Positions 62,995 through 64,000 of a DNA stretch of 64,000 nt are shown here, one piece after another; position 1 is the first letter of the stretch; each line of letters starts with the position of its first letter. The translations under genes were made by a program, and so were the position numbers. The DNA is from Paenibacillus sp. G2S3 (lineage in GTDB: Bacteria > Bacillota > Bacilli > Paenibacillales > Paenibacillaceae), in the NCBI RefSeq assembly GCF_030123105.1, contig NZ_CP126095.1, positions 1,736,001 to 1,800,000 on the forward strand, in the 5' to 3' direction. The notes under the pieces were generated by a model, which was given only the letters and a program-made list of their open reading frames with translations, was not told the origin of the DNA and ran no database searches.

Positions 62995-63861
62995 TTACTG
63001 ATCTGTCTTCTTTGCATGTCTAGTCGTTGTGAGGCGATAAGCGGTGGGTGACTGAGCACAAAAACGTTTGAATTGGCGCGAGAAATACAAGGCGTCAGTA
63101 AGTCCGACGGATGCAGCTACTTGTTCAACTGACAGCTCCGGTCGTTCACGCAGCAGCTGTCTAGACTTCTCAATGCGAAGCTTCAGTAAGTAGGTTACCG
63201 GAGACAAACCGGTCTCTTGCTTAAATACACGGGATAGATAGGCCCGGTTATAGCCAAGGGTATCACACATTTGTTCAATGGATACCGGATGCGCGTATTG
63301 GGAGGCCATGTAGTGGATCATTTGCTTCACGGTACGCTTAACCTGCGATTCAGCCCCTGGAAGACGAGAGAAGGAAGAGAGCAAATCAGCGGCTTCGCCT
63401 ACAATGAGATAAAGATATCCTAGAGAGGTTAGGTGGGCACTCTCTTTGTTTGCTTTGAAGGCTTGCATGATACTGGAAAGAGCACCTGGGATGACACTAT
63501 CACCCGTTGTAGTCACCACAGGTTTTTGAGGTGTGAAACCGGTCTGCAGCACAAGGTCATCAGCTTCACTCCCAGTAAAAGCTGCCCAGCGATAGCACCA
63601 GGGCTGATCTTTATCCGAAATATAACTGACCAGCTGTCCTGGATGAATTAGGAAGCAGTCACCTTTTTCCAGTGCATATTGATGATGTTCAGTACGGAAA
63701 ACACCTGAGCCAGACTCTATAAAGTGAAGTAAATAATAATCATAGATCTTAGGACCTGCTTGATGCAAAGGAATCGTCTGACTCTGACCAGCAAACAGTA
63801 CATGGAGATTTTGTTTATCGTAATACACGGGATTAGATCCTACGGAATAAGTATGCTCCAT
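62995..63861 (-). CDS. AraC-family regulator with cupin sensor
   Basis: A 288-residue AraC/XylS transcription regulator. The N-terminal cupin-like arm (about 30-120) includes YYLLHFIESGSGVF and KGDCFLIHPGQLVSYI. The C-terminal DNA-binding domain has VSIEQMCDTLGYNRAYLSRVFKQETG and LSVEQVAASVGLTDALYFSRQFKRF. It is similar to regulators of alpha-galactoside or other sugar genes, and its target probably lies beyond the right edge. The start at 63861 follows AAGAAAGG; an upstream ATG at 63891 lacks a ribosome binding site. The last 139 bases of the window carry no other gene. Confidence 0.92.
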   Translation of the reverse strand: MEHTYSVGSNPVYYDKQNLHVLFAGQSQTIPLHQAGPKIYDYYLLHFIESGSGVFRTEHHQYALEKGDCFLIHPGQLVSYISDKDQPWCYRWAAFTGSEADDLVLQTGFTPQKPVVTTTGDSVIPGALSSIMQAFKANKESAHLTSLGYLYLIVGEAADLLSSFSRLPGAESQVKRTVKQMIHYMASQYAHPVSIEQMCDTLGYNRAYLSRVFKQETGLSPVTYLLKLRIEKSRQLLRERPELSVEQVAASVGLTDALYFSRQFKRFCAQSPTAYRLTTTRHAKKTDQ

Positions 63862-64000
63862 TTGAGACAGCCTTTCTTGTGTTATTGTCATTTTATGGCT
63901 TATAGTTTAGGGTGTAGCAATTATTTGTGTAATTATTATATTATGGGAAGTCACATTTATCCATACATTACACACATGATTGCATTATCAGAGGATTACT

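Overview
The window looks like chromosomal DNA from a spore-forming, low-to-moderate GC Gram-positive bacterium, most likely Paenibacillus or a close relative. The grounds are strong GGAGG-type ribosome binding sites with frequent TTG/GTG starts, a T-box leader on alaS, the Bacillales order alaS-yrzL-ruvX-yrzB-mltG-U32-U32, several YesM/YesN-type two-component proteins, an S-layer-homology (SLH) anchored glycosidase, and CcpA-type cre sites. No rRNA, tRNA, CRISPR array or complete insertion sequence was seen. The genus is an inference from gene content.

Layout. 1-7.7 kb is a mixed region: a cut-off integrase-like 3' end, an FAD-dependent amine-oxidase-type protein, a DUF5692-type membrane protein, an array of sixteen 52-bp tandem repeats, a small DUF3221-type lipoprotein, a fragment copied from the end of the membrane-protein gene, a MATE exporter and a CPBP (CAAX-type) membrane protease. 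7.8-16.1 kb is the conserved housekeeping block: T-box, alaS, yrzL (IreB-type), ruvX, two DUF1292 genes, mltG and two U32 genes of the TrhP tRNA hydroxylation type.

16.2-38 kb is mostly a manno-oligosaccharide sensing, uptake and breakdown region. It has two paralogous chemoreceptors near its ends, a YesM-type kinase followed by an orphan solute-binding lipoprotein, a LacI regulator, and a minus-strand operon of GH113 mannanase, cellobiose 2-epimerase and GH130 mannosylglucose phosphorylase. It also has a stand-alone AraC-type response regulator, an ABC importer (binding protein plus two permeases) with a second GH130 phosphorylase, and a CE7 acetyl esterase. A GNAT acetyltransferase and a manganese catalase interrupt it. 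The enzymes fit import of short acetylated beta-1,4-manno-oligosaccharides, deacetylation, cleavage to mannobiose, epimerisation to mannosyl-glucose and phosphorolysis to mannose-1-phosphate. Repeated ATATAACAAA-like motifs and cre sites sit in the control regions.

38-50 kb holds a 2079-residue secreted protein with three SLH domains and two complete GH3 catalytic modules. It is followed by a second three-component sensor (ribose-type binding protein, kinase, AraC response regulator, overlapping genes) and another orphan solute-binding lipoprotein. 50-64 kb returns to general functions: a class B penicillin-binding protein, an AI-2E family membrane protein, a polysaccharide deacetylase, ilvD, an acyltransferase, an alpha/beta hydrolase, a HAD phosphatase, a sirtuin, an aldo/keto reductase, an APH-type kinase and an AraC regulator that runs toward the right edge.

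Several intergenic regions carry families of short repeats (52-bp tandem array, TTGCACAAAGTGCAA palindromes, GGAGTCCG motifs) that the genes do not explain.
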